Shown: positions 1 through 7,154 of the stretch, piece after piece
Position numbering within the stretch: the first letter of the stretch is position 1
Layout: every line of letters starts with the position of its first letter
Assembly (NCBI GenBank): GCA_021797225.1
Contig: JAKAAE010000031.1
Location: forward strand, 1 to 13,634
DNA from: Thermoplasmata archaeon
GTDB lineage: Archaea > Thermoplasmatota > Thermoplasmata > Thermoplasmatales > Thermoplasmataceae
Reading direction: 5' to 3'
Length of the DNA stretch: 13,634 nt
The notes under the pieces: generated by a model
Seen by the model: the letters and a program-made list of their open reading frames with translations, nothing else
Database searches by the model: none
Told to the model about the DNA's origin: nothing
Program-made: the position numbers and the translations under genes

Positions 1-42
1 TACAATATTTAACTTAAAAATACCTTAAATACAAATTGGGCT

Positions 43-80
43 ATCAACAACAATTCTATATATTTATATAGAATGTTGAT
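43..80. repeat. Long AT-rich inverted repeat left of the transposase remnant
   Basis: Bases 53-62 (ATTCTATATA) are perfectly complementary to 65-74. The pairing extends outward, 43-48 (ATCAAC) with 75-80 (GTTGAT), across a 4-base bulge on the left arm. This gives 16 paired bases around a 2-base centre. It lies just before the readable part of the transposase remnant, so it could be a leftover of an element end, a transcription-stopping hairpin or an operator. The sequence alone does not decide between these. Confidence 0.5.
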
Positions 81-97
81 TATTTATATCTCTTTGA

Positions 98-864
98 TTG
101 TGTTTAACTTATAATGACCATGACCATATCAATGCACCATTCCATAAGTTCAGGGGAACTAATATGGCATACAGGTTTGCAACACTGGAATCTGTTAAGA
201 ATGGTGAGAGATTGACATTGTCCATAATGAAGAGAAATCAGCTGGATGGAATTGACAGTGCAGATGAGGTTGATTGCCTTATCAGGCACGCAATGTCCCC
301 TGGAATTGCCATAAATACAGTTTTAATGGACCGTGGGTACCTGAATGCAGGTGTTATGGGAAGGGTGAATCCCTTAAGCTGAAATACATAATACCTGCAA
401 AGGATAACAGGAAGACCATTAAATATAAGAAGATGGAGATGGAACACTGTGATAATGGAATATCATATCTTATTATAAATGATAAAATATCATCCGGAAA
501 GGAATCAGCAGAAACAGAATTTGTTCATATAGTATATTATCCTGACAGGAAGAGGCATGACTTCTCCTTTTACACAAATATAAATGTAAATAAAGGCAAT
601 GTAAGGGAAATAGCTGAAACATACAGGGAGAGATGGGGAATAGAGAACGGATACCTGGAGAAGAAGGATGTAAAGGAGAGGACACATTCACCTGATATGG
701 GCGTAAGGCACTTTCTATTCTACCTCTCAGTGCTGGTCTACAATATGTGGGTTCTTCTTAATCTTATTAGAAGAACAGCAGGCTATGGATGGATTACCCT
801 CATGGACTTTATCATCTCCATGGGCAGGGGTAAATTGAATATAATTATGAAGGGCAATGGATGA
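98..864 (+). pseudogene. Frameshifted, 5'-truncated IS4-type DDE transposase
   Basis: This is the remains of a cut-and-paste DDE transposase. The first part is read in one frame from about 98 to 360 and contains the typical block YRFATLESV and the second-Asp motif LMDRGY. The second part is read in another frame from about 355 to the stop at 862-864 and contains the IS4-family signature Y-(2)-R-(3)-E-(6)-K, seen as YRERWGIENGYLEKK. The first frame runs into a TGA at 380-382, so a single-base indel near 355-380 broke the gene. The region that should carry the first catalytic Asp and the N-terminal domain is absent or unrecognisable before base 98. The C-terminus looks close to complete. The catalytic triad is therefore split and the copy cannot make active enzyme without another frameshift. 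No flanking terminal repeats or target duplication could be fixed by eye. Family assignment (IS4 in the broad sense, including ISH3-like groups) rests on the two motifs. Confidence 0.85.
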
Positions 865-1022
865 TCAACAGTTAAGGCCAATAAGTTACAGGCATTCGAT
901 GTGCATTGATAGCTTCAGCCATGGAGCTAAAGTATGTTTCTCCTGATGTTCCAGCAAAATATACGATTATATGTTATTTATAGTACTACAGTTATGGCAA
1001 TTAATGCATCTAATGGATGGAA

Positions 1023-1072
1023 TAACATGATGTTTTCATGTTAAAGGGCTGTATTACATCATCAGCTTTAAC
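1023..1072. repeat. Cluster of overlapping inverted repeats
   Basis: Three inverted repeats share bases within 50 nucleotides. TAACATGA (1023-1030) pairs perfectly with TCATGTTA (1036-1043). ATGATGT (1027-1033) pairs with ACATCAT (1056-1062). GTTAAAG plus GCTG (1040-1051, two bases unpaired) pairs with CAGCTTTAAC (1063-1072). The first hairpin cannot form together with either of the other two. The block sits in the 286-base gap between the transposase remnant and the acetyltransferase, which holds no recognisable gene. It lies upstream of the likely acetyltransferase TATA box, so it would not be in that transcript. Confidence 0.45.
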
Positions 1073-1097
1073 ACATGCGGAGAGTCTGTATAGCAAC

Positions 1098-1115
1098 AAA
1101 TATTTAATTATAAAA
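1098..1115 (+). promoter_or_regulatory. Probable TATA region for the acetyltransferase gene
   Basis: The AT-rich stretch AAATATTTAATTATAAA lies 25-30 bases before an ATG at 1126 and about 45 bases before the acetyltransferase ATG at 1151. Transcription starting near 1126 would give a leader of about 25 bases carrying GAAGGT (around 1139-1144), a plausible Shine-Dalgarno sequence 7 bases before the ATG. This gene would then differ from most genes here, which look leaderless. Confidence 0.4.
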
Positions 1116-1150
1116 TTTGAATACCATGAATCTATCAGAAGGTAAAAGAG

Positions 1151-1684
1151 ATGAATAAGTACTCGTTAAAGGATGGTGAAATAGAGATTACAAATCAATT
1201 CCCTGACGGCCACATGGAAGAGTTTATCCGGAGTGCCAGTGACAGTGAGATGGCTTTCCAGTTGATGACGCATAGCTTTCCCTATCCATACACTGAGGAG
1301 GATGCACTTGCATTTATCCATAAGAACCGTGAATCAGGAAGTGAAATGTTTGAGATAGATTTTTATATTATGTACATGAACAGATTGGTAGGTGTTATCG
1401 GGCTGTCTGACATAGATTGTGAAAATTCACGGGCACATATAGGATACTGGATAGCAAAAGATTGCAGGAATAAGGGGATAGGCAGGAAGGCACTTGGGCT
1501 TACAGTACAGTTCTCACGGGAAAAATTAAAATTAAAGACCCTCTACACAACAGTGTTGACGTCAAACATCCCATCAATAATTATACTCACTGTGAATGGG
1601 TTCACAATGGATGGCTTTTCCAGGTATCGTTTTAGATATGAGAATAAATTTTATTCTGCTTTTACTTTTTCTTTACTGCTGTAA
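1151..1684 (+). CDS. GNAT-family N-acetyltransferase (RimJ/RimL-like)
   Basis: Predicted acetyl-CoA-dependent N-acetyltransferase of 177 residues, the normal length for a single GNAT domain. The acetyl-CoA pyrophosphate-binding motif A is clear: GYWIAKDCRNKGIGRKAL, with R106-N-K-G-I-G111 matching the R/Q-x-x-G-x-G/A pattern. It follows a strand of the type GVIGLSDID. Near the C-terminus N-x-P-S then NGF match the family's N-x-x-S...NGF stretch, but the usual K of KNGF is T-V here. RimJ/RimL-type relatives acetylate protein N-termini, antibiotics or polyamines, and nothing here identifies the substrate. The start ATG has GAAGGT at good spacing. A short frame from ATG 1126 to TAA 1158 overlaps the start and may be chance. 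The gene stands alone between the transposase remnant and the radical SAM gene, so a transferred accessory role is possible. Confidence 0.85.
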   Translation: MNKYSLKDGEIEITNQFPDGHMEEFIRSASDSEMAFQLMTHSFPYPYTEEDALAFIHKNRESGSEMFEIDFYIMYMNRLVGVIGLSDIDCENSRAHIGYWIAKDCRNKGIGRKALGLTVQFSREKLKLKTLYTTVLTSNIPSIIILTVNGFTMDGFSRYRFRYENKFYSAFTFSLLL

Positions 1685-1685
1685 T

Positions 1686-1705
1686 ATTTAGTGGTTCTAC
1701 TAAAT
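1686..1705. repeat. Perfect 7-bp inverted repeat after the acetyltransferase
   Basis: ATTTAGT (1686-1692) and ACTAAAT (1699-1705) are exact complements separated by six bases, starting two bases after the acetyltransferase stop. It could end transcription of that gene or serve as a palindromic operator for the downstream one. No T-run follows directly, so an intrinsic terminator role is uncertain. Confidence 0.4.
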
Positions 1706-1774
1706 TTATGAAAAACCTTGTTATTACTGGTAATCTAAAAAATCTCTATTTAAAAATAATTCTATTTATGACAA

Positions 1775-1784
1775 TATTTATAAA
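1775..1784 (+). promoter_or_regulatory. TATA box of the radical SAM gene
   Basis: TATTTATAAA is centred about 29 bases before the ATG at 1809. This implies a transcript with no leader or a leader of only a few bases, and no Shine-Dalgarno sequence is visible. Confidence 0.55.
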
Positions 1785-1808
1785 CAATAATTCTATAAGT
1801 GCTTTCAT

Positions 1809-3485
1809 ATGACGAAATACGTTTTAGTTTCGGACTCTACCTTGAGTTACGACTACAGAAATTTCCCGTTGCTGGACTTTTTACCGTGCGCTCCGGGAAG
1901 CAAGGTACCCGGAAAGGTTTACAGATTCCTGAGAGGTCCATCCCCTGAGGCATTACCAAATGGCGAGGCAAAAAACGCACCATATGCAATAAGAAAAATA
2001 GAAGCAGGGCTTTTAAGGGATAACCCAAAAAAGGACGTTGCAGTTGCCCATATGGATTATCTTTCAAATTTTATCACAGATGATACGGAAATAATAGGCG
2101 TATCCACAATGGACCCGCTTGGTATAGGTCCGACAACAATGTCATATGCCGCATTATTCGGAGGGGCACTTGATTCATGGGTAAGGCGTGAGTGGGATAT
2201 ACTCATGGAGAGGATCAATCAAATAAGAAAGGGTAAGAAGGCCAAACTTGTTGTTGGCGGACCCGGTGTGTGGGAATTTACAGTTTTAAGAGATGAAATT
2301 GACAAATACCACTTTGATTATGTAGTTTCCGGAGAGATGGATGATATAATATCAGATCTTTTCCGTGGCATAGAGCATGATGATATTGATAAAAATATGT
2401 TCACAAGGGGGTACATGACATACGATGACCATTTCAGAAGAGTTGTAAAAAACGATGACCTATTTGTTGGCAGGGGAACAGGAATAAGAGCATATCCGGC
2501 ACTAGAGGATATACCTGAAATTGTCAATCCCGCAACAAAGGGAATGGTAGAGGTCATGAGAGGTTGCGGTGTTGGATGTGATTTCTGTGAGGTTACACTG
2601 AGGCCTCTGAGATATTACTCACTGGACAGAATAAAGAAAGAAATAGAAGTAAACGTAAAGGGTGGAAATGACCATGCATGGCTTCATTCAGATGAAATAT
2701 TTGAATACAAGCATGAAAAGATGTTTACTCCCAATCAGGATGAATTGGTTGACCTGATGAATACAGTAATGTCTATAAAGGGGGTAACGGGATCAAATCC
2801 CACACATGGAAGAATATCAATACCTGCTGCATTCCCCGATCTTATAAAAAAGCTAAGTGAAATACTGAAGGCTGGGCCTGATAACTGGATAGGCATCCAG
2901 ACCGGAGTTGAAACGGGAAGCGATTCGCTTGCATTAAAGCATATGCCCAATAAAACGATGCCACTGAGAATAGGTCCTGATGGGTCTTTTCATGAGATCG
3001 TCTGGGAAGGTGTCTACAATGAAACTAAGTACTATTGGAGATCGGCTTTTACCATACAGGTCGGACAGCAGGAGGAAACCGACGAGGATAACTGGGACTC
3101 TATTGCGATGATTAACCAACTCAGCCATTCATATGTTGATGGAAGACCTTTTGAATTTACAGTTACACCATTAGTTAATGTGCCGCTTGGAAGGATAAAA
3201 TCCAGAAGTCTGAACTCAATGCTGAACACTACACAGCTCGGCGTTTATTATGCATCCTACAGGCATCTTGCAAAAATGGCAACCAGAGACGGATTCCGTG
3301 ATACCCATGGAAATATATTTTCACGTGCAGGTACAGGGACAATTCTCAGCGTCGGTGGAGAATTAATGCTCAAGATGGTTGAGAAAATAGCCAGAAAGAA
3401 TGGTGTTGATATAGATAAAGTAAAGAAATGGGGAATAGAAAATTCAAAGGAAATTTCCTCACTGAGTATGCTCTCTAGAGCATAA
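1809..3485 (+). CDS. B12-binding-domain radical SAM protein, Tes/Grs-like tetraether-lipid enzyme candidate
   Basis: A 558-residue radical SAM enzyme. The N-terminal about 200 residues form a Rossmann-like, B12-binding-type region with the blocks APYAIRKIEAGLL, GVSTMDPLGIGP and KLVVGGPGVWEF. The radical SAM domain carries RGCGVGCDFC, the canonical CX3CX2C at C253, C257 and C260, which holds the [4Fe-4S] cluster that cleaves S-adenosylmethionine. Further on are GIQTGVETGS and a substrate-side region ending in PLVNVPLGRI. From family knowledge, this arrangement is that of archaeal tetraether synthase (Tes) and GDGT ring synthases (GrsA/GrsB), which couple or cyclise the unactivated phytanyl chains of membrane lipids. 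Thermoplasmata membranes are rich in cyclised tetraethers, so the role fits. Whether it is Tes, a Grs or another relative cannot be told by eye. It is a single gene with its own TATA box. ATG 1809 agrees with that box. Confidence 0.6.
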   Translation: MTKYVLVSDSTLSYDYRNFPLLDFLPCAPGSKVPGKVYRFLRGPSPEALPNGEAKNAPYAIRKIEAGLLRDNPKKDVAVAHMDYLSNFITDDTEIIGVSTMDPLGIGPTTMSYAALFGGALDSWVRREWDILMERINQIRKGKKAKLVVGGPGVWEFTVLRDEIDKYHFDYVVSGEMDDIISDLFRGIEHDDIDKNMFTRGYMTYDDHFRRVVKNDDLFVGRGTGIRAYPALEDIPEIVNPATKGMVEVMRGCGVGCDFCEVTLRPLRYYSLDRIKKEIEVNVKGGNDHAWLHSDEIFEYKHEKMFTPNQDELVDLMNTVMSIKGVTGSNPTHGRISIPAAFPDLIKKLSEILKAGPDNWIGIQTGVETGSDSLALKHMPNKTMPLRIGPDGSFHEIVWEGVYNETKYYWRSAFTIQVGQQEETDEDNWDSIAMINQLSHSYVDGRPFEFTVTPLVNVPLGRIKSRSLNSMLNTTQLGVYYASYRHLAKMATRDGFRDTHGNIFSRAGTGTILSVGGELMLKMVEKIARKNGVDIDKVKKWGIENSKEISSLSMLSRA

Positions 3486-3494
3486 ATCTTTAAA

Positions 3495-3504
3495 GTATTT
3501 ATAG
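3495..3504 (+). promoter_or_regulatory. TATA box of the DUF47-PiT operon
   Basis: GTATTTATAG is centred 24 bases before the ATG at 3524, so the mRNA should start at or next to the start codon (leaderless). The gap to the radical SAM gene is only 38 bases. Confidence 0.6.
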
Positions 3505-3523
3505 ATAATTTTTATACACTGCC

Positions 3524-4204
3524 ATGGTAAATTACAATTTTTTGAAAAAAATTCTTGTTGTTGGTGAAAAAAATCTTTTATCGAGACTTTCAGAATATCC
3601 ATTGATGGGAATAGAAAATTCTTCCAGTTTAATTTCAATGCTTAAAAATGCCCCCGCCAATATTGAAGCATATAATGAAAAAGTCAGAACCATGGAAAAG
3701 AAAGGGGATGAAATGAACATAGATTTTAGGCATGAGGTTACAAGCGGTGCCATAAGCTCAAGTTTAATGGATAATCTGCTGGACCTTATAGAGAAATGTG
3801 ATGATATACTGGATAAAACATATTTTGTGAGCAGAGAATTGAATAGATTCAATATAAATTATAATATGTCTCCTGATGAAAAGGCTATACGTGATCATGC
3901 ATACACTAATTTCATCGACATACTTGAATCCAATAAAAAAGCATTGGATTATGTTCATAGTATATTGAATGAAAACGATCTGGGCAAAATGAGATCTGAT
4001 AGAAGAAACATAGAGGCAATAGAAGAACAGGTGGATGAAATCAAGGATGATATAATAGATTATACGTATAAAAATTCTGGAAAAATGTCATATCTTGTAT
4101 TCGAACACTTGAACACGCTTGCACATAAACTGGATGATTTACTGGATGATTGTGAGGATATTTCAGACCTTGTATTCACCATAATGCTTGCGGTGACAAG
4201 TTGA
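3524..4204 (+). CDS. DUF47/PhoU-like PiT accessory protein
   Basis: A 226-residue, almost wholly helical, charged protein of the DUF47 (TIGR00153, PhoU-like) family, at about the usual length. Recognisable blocks are the N-terminal LLSRLSEYPLMGI, an acidic helix with EKVRTMEKKGDEMNIDFRHEV, and LMDNLLDLIEKCDDILD. The last matches the family's D-I-x-x-L-L-D-x-I-E-x-x-D-x-x-x-D pattern, with acidic residues that bind metal in PhoU-like bundles. The C-terminus repeats the theme with HKLDDLLDDCEDISDLV. In bacteria and archaea these proteins are encoded next to PiT phosphate permeases and are thought to control them. Here the reading frame overlaps the permease gene by four bases, so the two are probably translated in concert. 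It has no membrane segments and acts at the cytoplasmic face. Regulation by phosphate is plausible but not visible in the DNA. Confidence 0.85.
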   Translation: MVNYNFLKKILVVGEKNLLSRLSEYPLMGIENSSSLISMLKNAPANIEAYNEKVRTMEKKGDEMNIDFRHEVTSGAISSSLMDNLLDLIEKCDDILDKTYFVSRELNRFNINYNMSPDEKAIRDHAYTNFIDILESNKKALDYVHSILNENDLGKMRSDRRNIEAIEEQVDEIKDDIIDYTYKNSGKMSYLVFEHLNTLAHKLDDLLDDCEDISDLVFTIMLAVTS

Positions 4205-5100
4205 TATTTTTTATTTTTTCGCTCATACTAACATTCTTCCTCACGCTTCTTGTTTCGGGAAATAATCTTTCCGCAGCGGTAGGAACACTAATAGGTTCAA
4301 GAATAGTGGAAAGATATGCTGGAATTTTGATTGGTTCTACGGGTTTTTTCATGGGTCTTATAATTGAGGGAAGATTCCTTCATGGCGCATCTCTTTCTCT
4401 GATACCGCATTCATATTTCTATATCACATATGCATTTCTTATTTCATTTCTTATATTTCTTTTTGCGAATATAGGAAGGGCACCTCTATCGCTGACAATG
4501 GCACTTGCAGGTACTGCTCTTGGTATAGATATCCGCATTCGCTATCCCGTCGATTATAATTTTGTTCTTCTCATGATTACCTTCTGGGTAATAGCGCCTA
4601 TTATTTCCATAATTGTTTCATATATAACGGAACGCGAAGTTTTTCACAGAAATTTCAAGAATGTCTGGGGTGTTGCAAAATGGCTTAAGTTCTTAATAAT
4701 TGTTTCATCATTTTTAACAGCCTTTACCCTGGGAGCGAATACACTTGGATTCATAGCAAATGTGGAGGGTTTTAATGTTACAACCATTTTAATTATGACT
4801 TTTGCAATATTTGCAGGATCCCTATTCTTCAGCAGCGGAGTAATAAAAAGGGTGGGGGAGGAAATGTACTCTATGAGGTATTCAAACGCGCTGGTTTCAC
4901 TGGTTGTGTCATCCCTGCTTGTTGAAATTGCTACACTATTTGCTGTACCGCTTTCAAATACCCAAACACTGACATCCAGTGTTTTCGGTGTTGGCATTTC
5001 CTATAAATACAAGGCCATTTATATGAAGCCATTTTTTATTATTATTCTGACATGGATATTATCACCGTCACTGGGATTTATACTTGGGTATATGGTCTGA
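4201..5100 (+). CDS. pit: Divergent PiT-family phosphate/anion permease
   Basis: A 299-residue integral membrane protein with about eight to ten hydrophobic segments, shorter than most PiT carriers, which have 400 or more residues and a central loop. The start is TTG 4201, which overlaps the upstream stop (TTGA). No better start lies upstream in frame, and the next Met (residue 51) would remove the first family motif. The family assignment comes from SGNNLSAAVGTLIGSR at residues 19-34, which aligns with the PiT signature GANDAANxxGTxxGSR, and from the duplicated PLSLTMALAGTALG and PLSNTQTLTSSVFGVG, which align with P-V-S-T-T-H/Q. Several polar signature residues are changed: Asp to Asn22, Asn to Ala25, and the His of STTH to Gln. 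Phosphate uptake coupled to Na+ or H+ is the family role, but these changes leave the substrate open. The DUF47 partner upstream supports the assignment. Confidence 0.82.
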   Translation: MIFFIFSLILTFFLTLLVSGNNLSAAVGTLIGSRIVERYAGILIGSTGFFMGLIIEGRFLHGASLSLIPHSYFYITYAFLISFLIFLFANIGRAPLSLTMALAGTALGIDIRIRYPVDYNFVLLMITFWVIAPIISIIVSYITEREVFHRNFKNVWGVAKWLKFLIIVSSFLTAFTLGANTLGFIANVEGFNVTTILIMTFAIFAGSLFFSSGVIKRVGEEMYSMRYSNALVSLVVSSLLVEIATLFAVPLSNTQTLTSSVFGVGISYKYKAIYMKPFFIIILTWILSPSLGFILGYMV

Positions 5101-5868
5101 CTACAGTCCATGTGTCAGGTTATCAATTCTTCCTCCATCCACAACAAGTACCTGCCCATCCATATATTCAGATTCATTGCTGGCAAGGAATAAAGCTGCA
5201 TCTGCTATATTTTCCGGTTTACCTGTCATATTGAGTTCAGTTCTCGATCTGAATGACTGCCTGAGCTTCTCTGCTTCTTCAGGACTCTTGCCACCAAGGG
5301 TCATATCTGATTCTATCCATCCAGGTGCAATGGCATTTACTCTAACATGCCATTCCATCAAATCAAATGCAAGCCTCTTTGTCAACATAGCAATTGCAGC
5401 CTTCGTCATTGAATAAATCGTAGTTCCCTTAGCTGCTGTGCCCACACCGGCATTTGATGACATATTAATTATTATGCCATGATTTTTCTTGAGATCGTTC
5501 AAACAGTTTTTCACAGTGTATATTGGTCCCATGAGATTTATATCGAATATTTTCCTCACCTTTTCTTCGTCAAACTCATCCCATGAAAATGAGCTGAGTA
5601 TACCTGCATTGTTTACCAGAATATCTATGGTGCCCATCTTCTCATGTATATCTTTTATCATACGCTCGACTGAAGCATGATCTGATACATCGGCCTGAAA
5701 AATTTCTGAACCGGGAAGATCCTTTCTCAATTTTTCTGCAGATTCCCTGTCTCTATTGTAATTTATAGCTATCCTTGCACCCTCCTCTGTAAATTTCCTT
5801 GCTATTGCACTACCAAGACCTCTTGAAGATCCTGTTATCAATACTATTTTATTATCAAGTTTTGCCAT
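5101..5868 (-). CDS. Short-chain dehydrogenase/reductase (classical SDR)
   Basis: An NAD(P)H-dependent oxidoreductase of 255 residues from the preferred ATG at 5868. The Rossmann motif TGSSRGLG is at residues 12-19 and NNAG at 86-89. The catalytic tetrad is N111, S138, Y152 and K156 (YSMTK). The C-terminal block APGWIESDM and the ending GQVLVVDGG are typical of the FabG/glucose-dehydrogenase branch. Arg39 after the second strand (NYNRDRE) suggests a preference for NADP. The substrate is unknown: a sugar, a polyol or a 3-oxoacyl compound are all possible. A GTG at 5886 could add six residues (MAILLI), but a TATA box lies 25 bases before ATG 5868, which favours a leaderless start there. The stop codon (5101-5103) directly abuts the PiT stop on the other strand, leaving no intergenic base. 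Confidence 0.88.
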   Translation of the reverse strand: MAKLDNKIVLITGSSRGLGSAIARKFTEEGARIAINYNRDRESAEKLRKDLPGSEIFQADVSDHASVERMIKDIHEKMGTIDILVNNAGILSSFSWDEFDEEKVRKIFDINLMGPIYTVKNCLNDLKKNHGIIINMSSNAGVGTAAKGTTIYSMTKAAIAMLTKRLAFDLMEWHVRVNAIAPGWIESDMTLGGKSPEEAEKLRQSFRSRTELNMTGKPENIADAALFLASNESEYMDGQVLVVDGGRIDNLTHGL

Positions 5869-5888
5869 AATTAATAATATTGCCACCG

Positions 5889-5896
5889 TATAAAAA
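5889..5896 (-). promoter_or_regulatory. TATA box of the SDR gene
   Basis: On the minus strand the sequence reads TTTTTATA, centred 25 bases before ATG 5868. This spacing is what decided the start codon for the SDR over the GTG six codons upstream. Confidence 0.6.
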
Positions 5897-5940
5897 TATG
5901 GTGCAAACCTGAAATTACATCGGTAACTTTTCTAGTAAAT

Positions 5941-5950
5941 GTTAAATATT
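5941..5950 (+). promoter_or_regulatory. TATA box of taw1
   Basis: GTTAAATATT is centred 24-25 bases before ATG 5970, the position expected for a leaderless transcript. The divergent SDR promoter is about 50 bases away. Confidence 0.5.
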
Positions 5951-5969
5951 CTTATTAAATTGGTAAATA

Positions 5970-6947
5970 ATGATCAACAATTATGAGGCCGTCTATAAAA
6001 AGCAGCATTACGGGCTGGTTGGGAGTCATTCTGCTGTAAAGGTTTGCCACTGGACGAAAAGTGAATTACTCGGTAAGGCCCCATGTTATAAAAACACATT
6101 TTATGGAATAAAATCACATCAGTGCGTACAGATGACCCCTGCACTGAATTCGTGCTCTGAGAACTGCGATTTTTGCTGGAGATTCCAGGGATTTGATTCC
6201 ATGCATATAAATGAGGAAGATGATCCGGAATTCATACTGGAAGAGAGCATCAAAGCTCATCTCAAACTCATATCCGGCTTCAAGGGAAATCCCAAGGTAA
6301 AGAAAGAATTGTTTGAGGAGGCATCGCATCCGAGACATATGGCTATATCCCTGACAGGAGAACCCACGCTTTACACCAGGCTTGGTGAGCTAATAGAAGC
6401 GGCTACCAGGAGAGGAATAACAACATTTGTTGTAACAAATGGAACCATGCCTAAGGTACTTGAGAATTTAAATCCGTTGCCTACTCAGTTATATGTGACC
6501 GTTGCAGGGCCTAATAAAGAGGTTTTCAATGATGTATTACATCCTGCCATAGGAAATGCATGGGAAAACTTCAATAAAACAATTGATCTACTGCCATCCC
6601 TGGATACCAGAACGGTAATAAGGCATACCATGGTAAAAAATATTAATTTCCCGTATTATGATGAGTATGAAACTATAGACAGACGTGCCGATCCGGATTT
6701 CATAGAATCAAAGGGATATGTCCATGTAGGGCAGTCAGCAGGGAGATTATCATACGAGAACATGCCAACACATGATGAAATCCTGGAATTTTCCGGTGAA
6801 CTCGCCCGAAGGCTTGGGTATGTTGAATATGCCGATAGATTTGAGAGCAGGGTAGCCATGATAGCAAAAAATCCAGAAATCGCTAAAATAAATGTTGATG
6901 AAGAAATACAAAAAACTCTCAATAAACTTGAAATAAAGAGAAAATGA
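5970..6947 (+). CDS. taw1: tRNA 4-demethylwyosine synthase Taw1 (archaeal TYW1)
   Basis: A radical SAM enzyme of 325 residues that converts N1-methylguanosine-37 of tRNA-Phe plus pyruvate into 4-demethylwyosine, the tricyclic core of the wyosine bases. The radical SAM cluster motif is C62-S-E-N-C66-D-F-C69. Three further cysteines, C26, C39 and C52, are at the spacing known for the second [4Fe-4S] cluster of the Methanocaldococcus jannaschii enzyme. K41, the position proposed to hold pyruvate as a Schiff base, is also present (CYKNTFYGI). Other family blocks are ISLTGEPTLY, FVVTNGT and YVTVAGPN. There is no N-terminal flavodoxin domain, as expected for the archaeal form. Its length is close to that of the family. 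It is a single-gene unit, convergent with the small gene at 6960 with a 12-base gap. Confidence 0.97.
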   Translation: MINNYEAVYKKQHYGLVGSHSAVKVCHWTKSELLGKAPCYKNTFYGIKSHQCVQMTPALNSCSENCDFCWRFQGFDSMHINEEDDPEFILEESIKAHLKLISGFKGNPKVKKELFEEASHPRHMAISLTGEPTLYTRLGELIEAATRRGITTFVVTNGTMPKVLENLNPLPTQLYVTVAGPNKEVFNDVLHPAIGNAWENFNKTIDLLPSLDTRTVIRHTMVKNINFPYYDEYETIDRRADPDFIESKGYVHVGQSAGRLSYENMPTHDEILEFSGELARRLGYVEYADRFESRVAMIAKNPEIAKINVDEEIQKTLNKLEIKRK

Positions 6948-6959
6948 GCATTGGCATAT

Positions 6960-7145
6960 CTATTTTATATCTATTTTCTTTAATTTTTTTACCGGTTCTG
7001 CAGGTGATACATTGTTGTTAAGCATCCTGGAACCGAACCTTAAAAGCTCAAGTCCACCATCAAAAAACTTTTTGCCTTCCTGGAGGGCAGTTCCAACAAT
7101 ACGTGGTACCTCTATATTTATCTGTATTACTGTTTTTTTATCCAT
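6960..7145 (-). CDS. 61-residue protein of unknown function, last gene of the prenyl synthase operon
   Basis: No family was recognised. The sequence starts with a short strand-like stretch (TVIQINIEVPRIVG), followed by an amphipathic helix (EGKKFFDGGLELLRFGSRML) and a basic tail (VKKLKKIDIK). There is no cysteine, signal peptide or long hydrophobic segment. The ATG at 7145 is nine bases downstream of the Get3-like gene's stop with no promoter between them, so it should be expressed from the same mRNA. Translational linkage to the ATPase is the best argument that it is real. A role as a partner or regulator of the ATPase is only a guess. Confidence 0.6.
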   Translation of the reverse strand: MDKKTVIQINIEVPRIVGTALQEGKKFFDGGLELLRFGSRMLNNNVSPAEPVKKLKKIDIK

Positions 7146-7154
7146 ATCCAGTAA

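Noticed and set aside
1126..1158. Eleven-codon upstream frame overlapping the acetyltransferase start
   Set aside because: It is too short to judge. An ATG near the expected transcript start in AT-rich DNA can occur by chance.
5052..5416. Forward frames of 60 and 110 codons across the PiT/SDR junction
   Set aside because: They lie opposite the SDR gene, which has an unmistakable full-length protein on the minus strand. The forward translations show no family pattern.
5869..5886. GTG start extending the SDR by six residues (MAILLI)
   Set aside because: The TATA box at 5889-5896 would lie almost on top of that GTG, while it is 25 bases from ATG 5868. SDR homologues begin close to the Rossmann strand.
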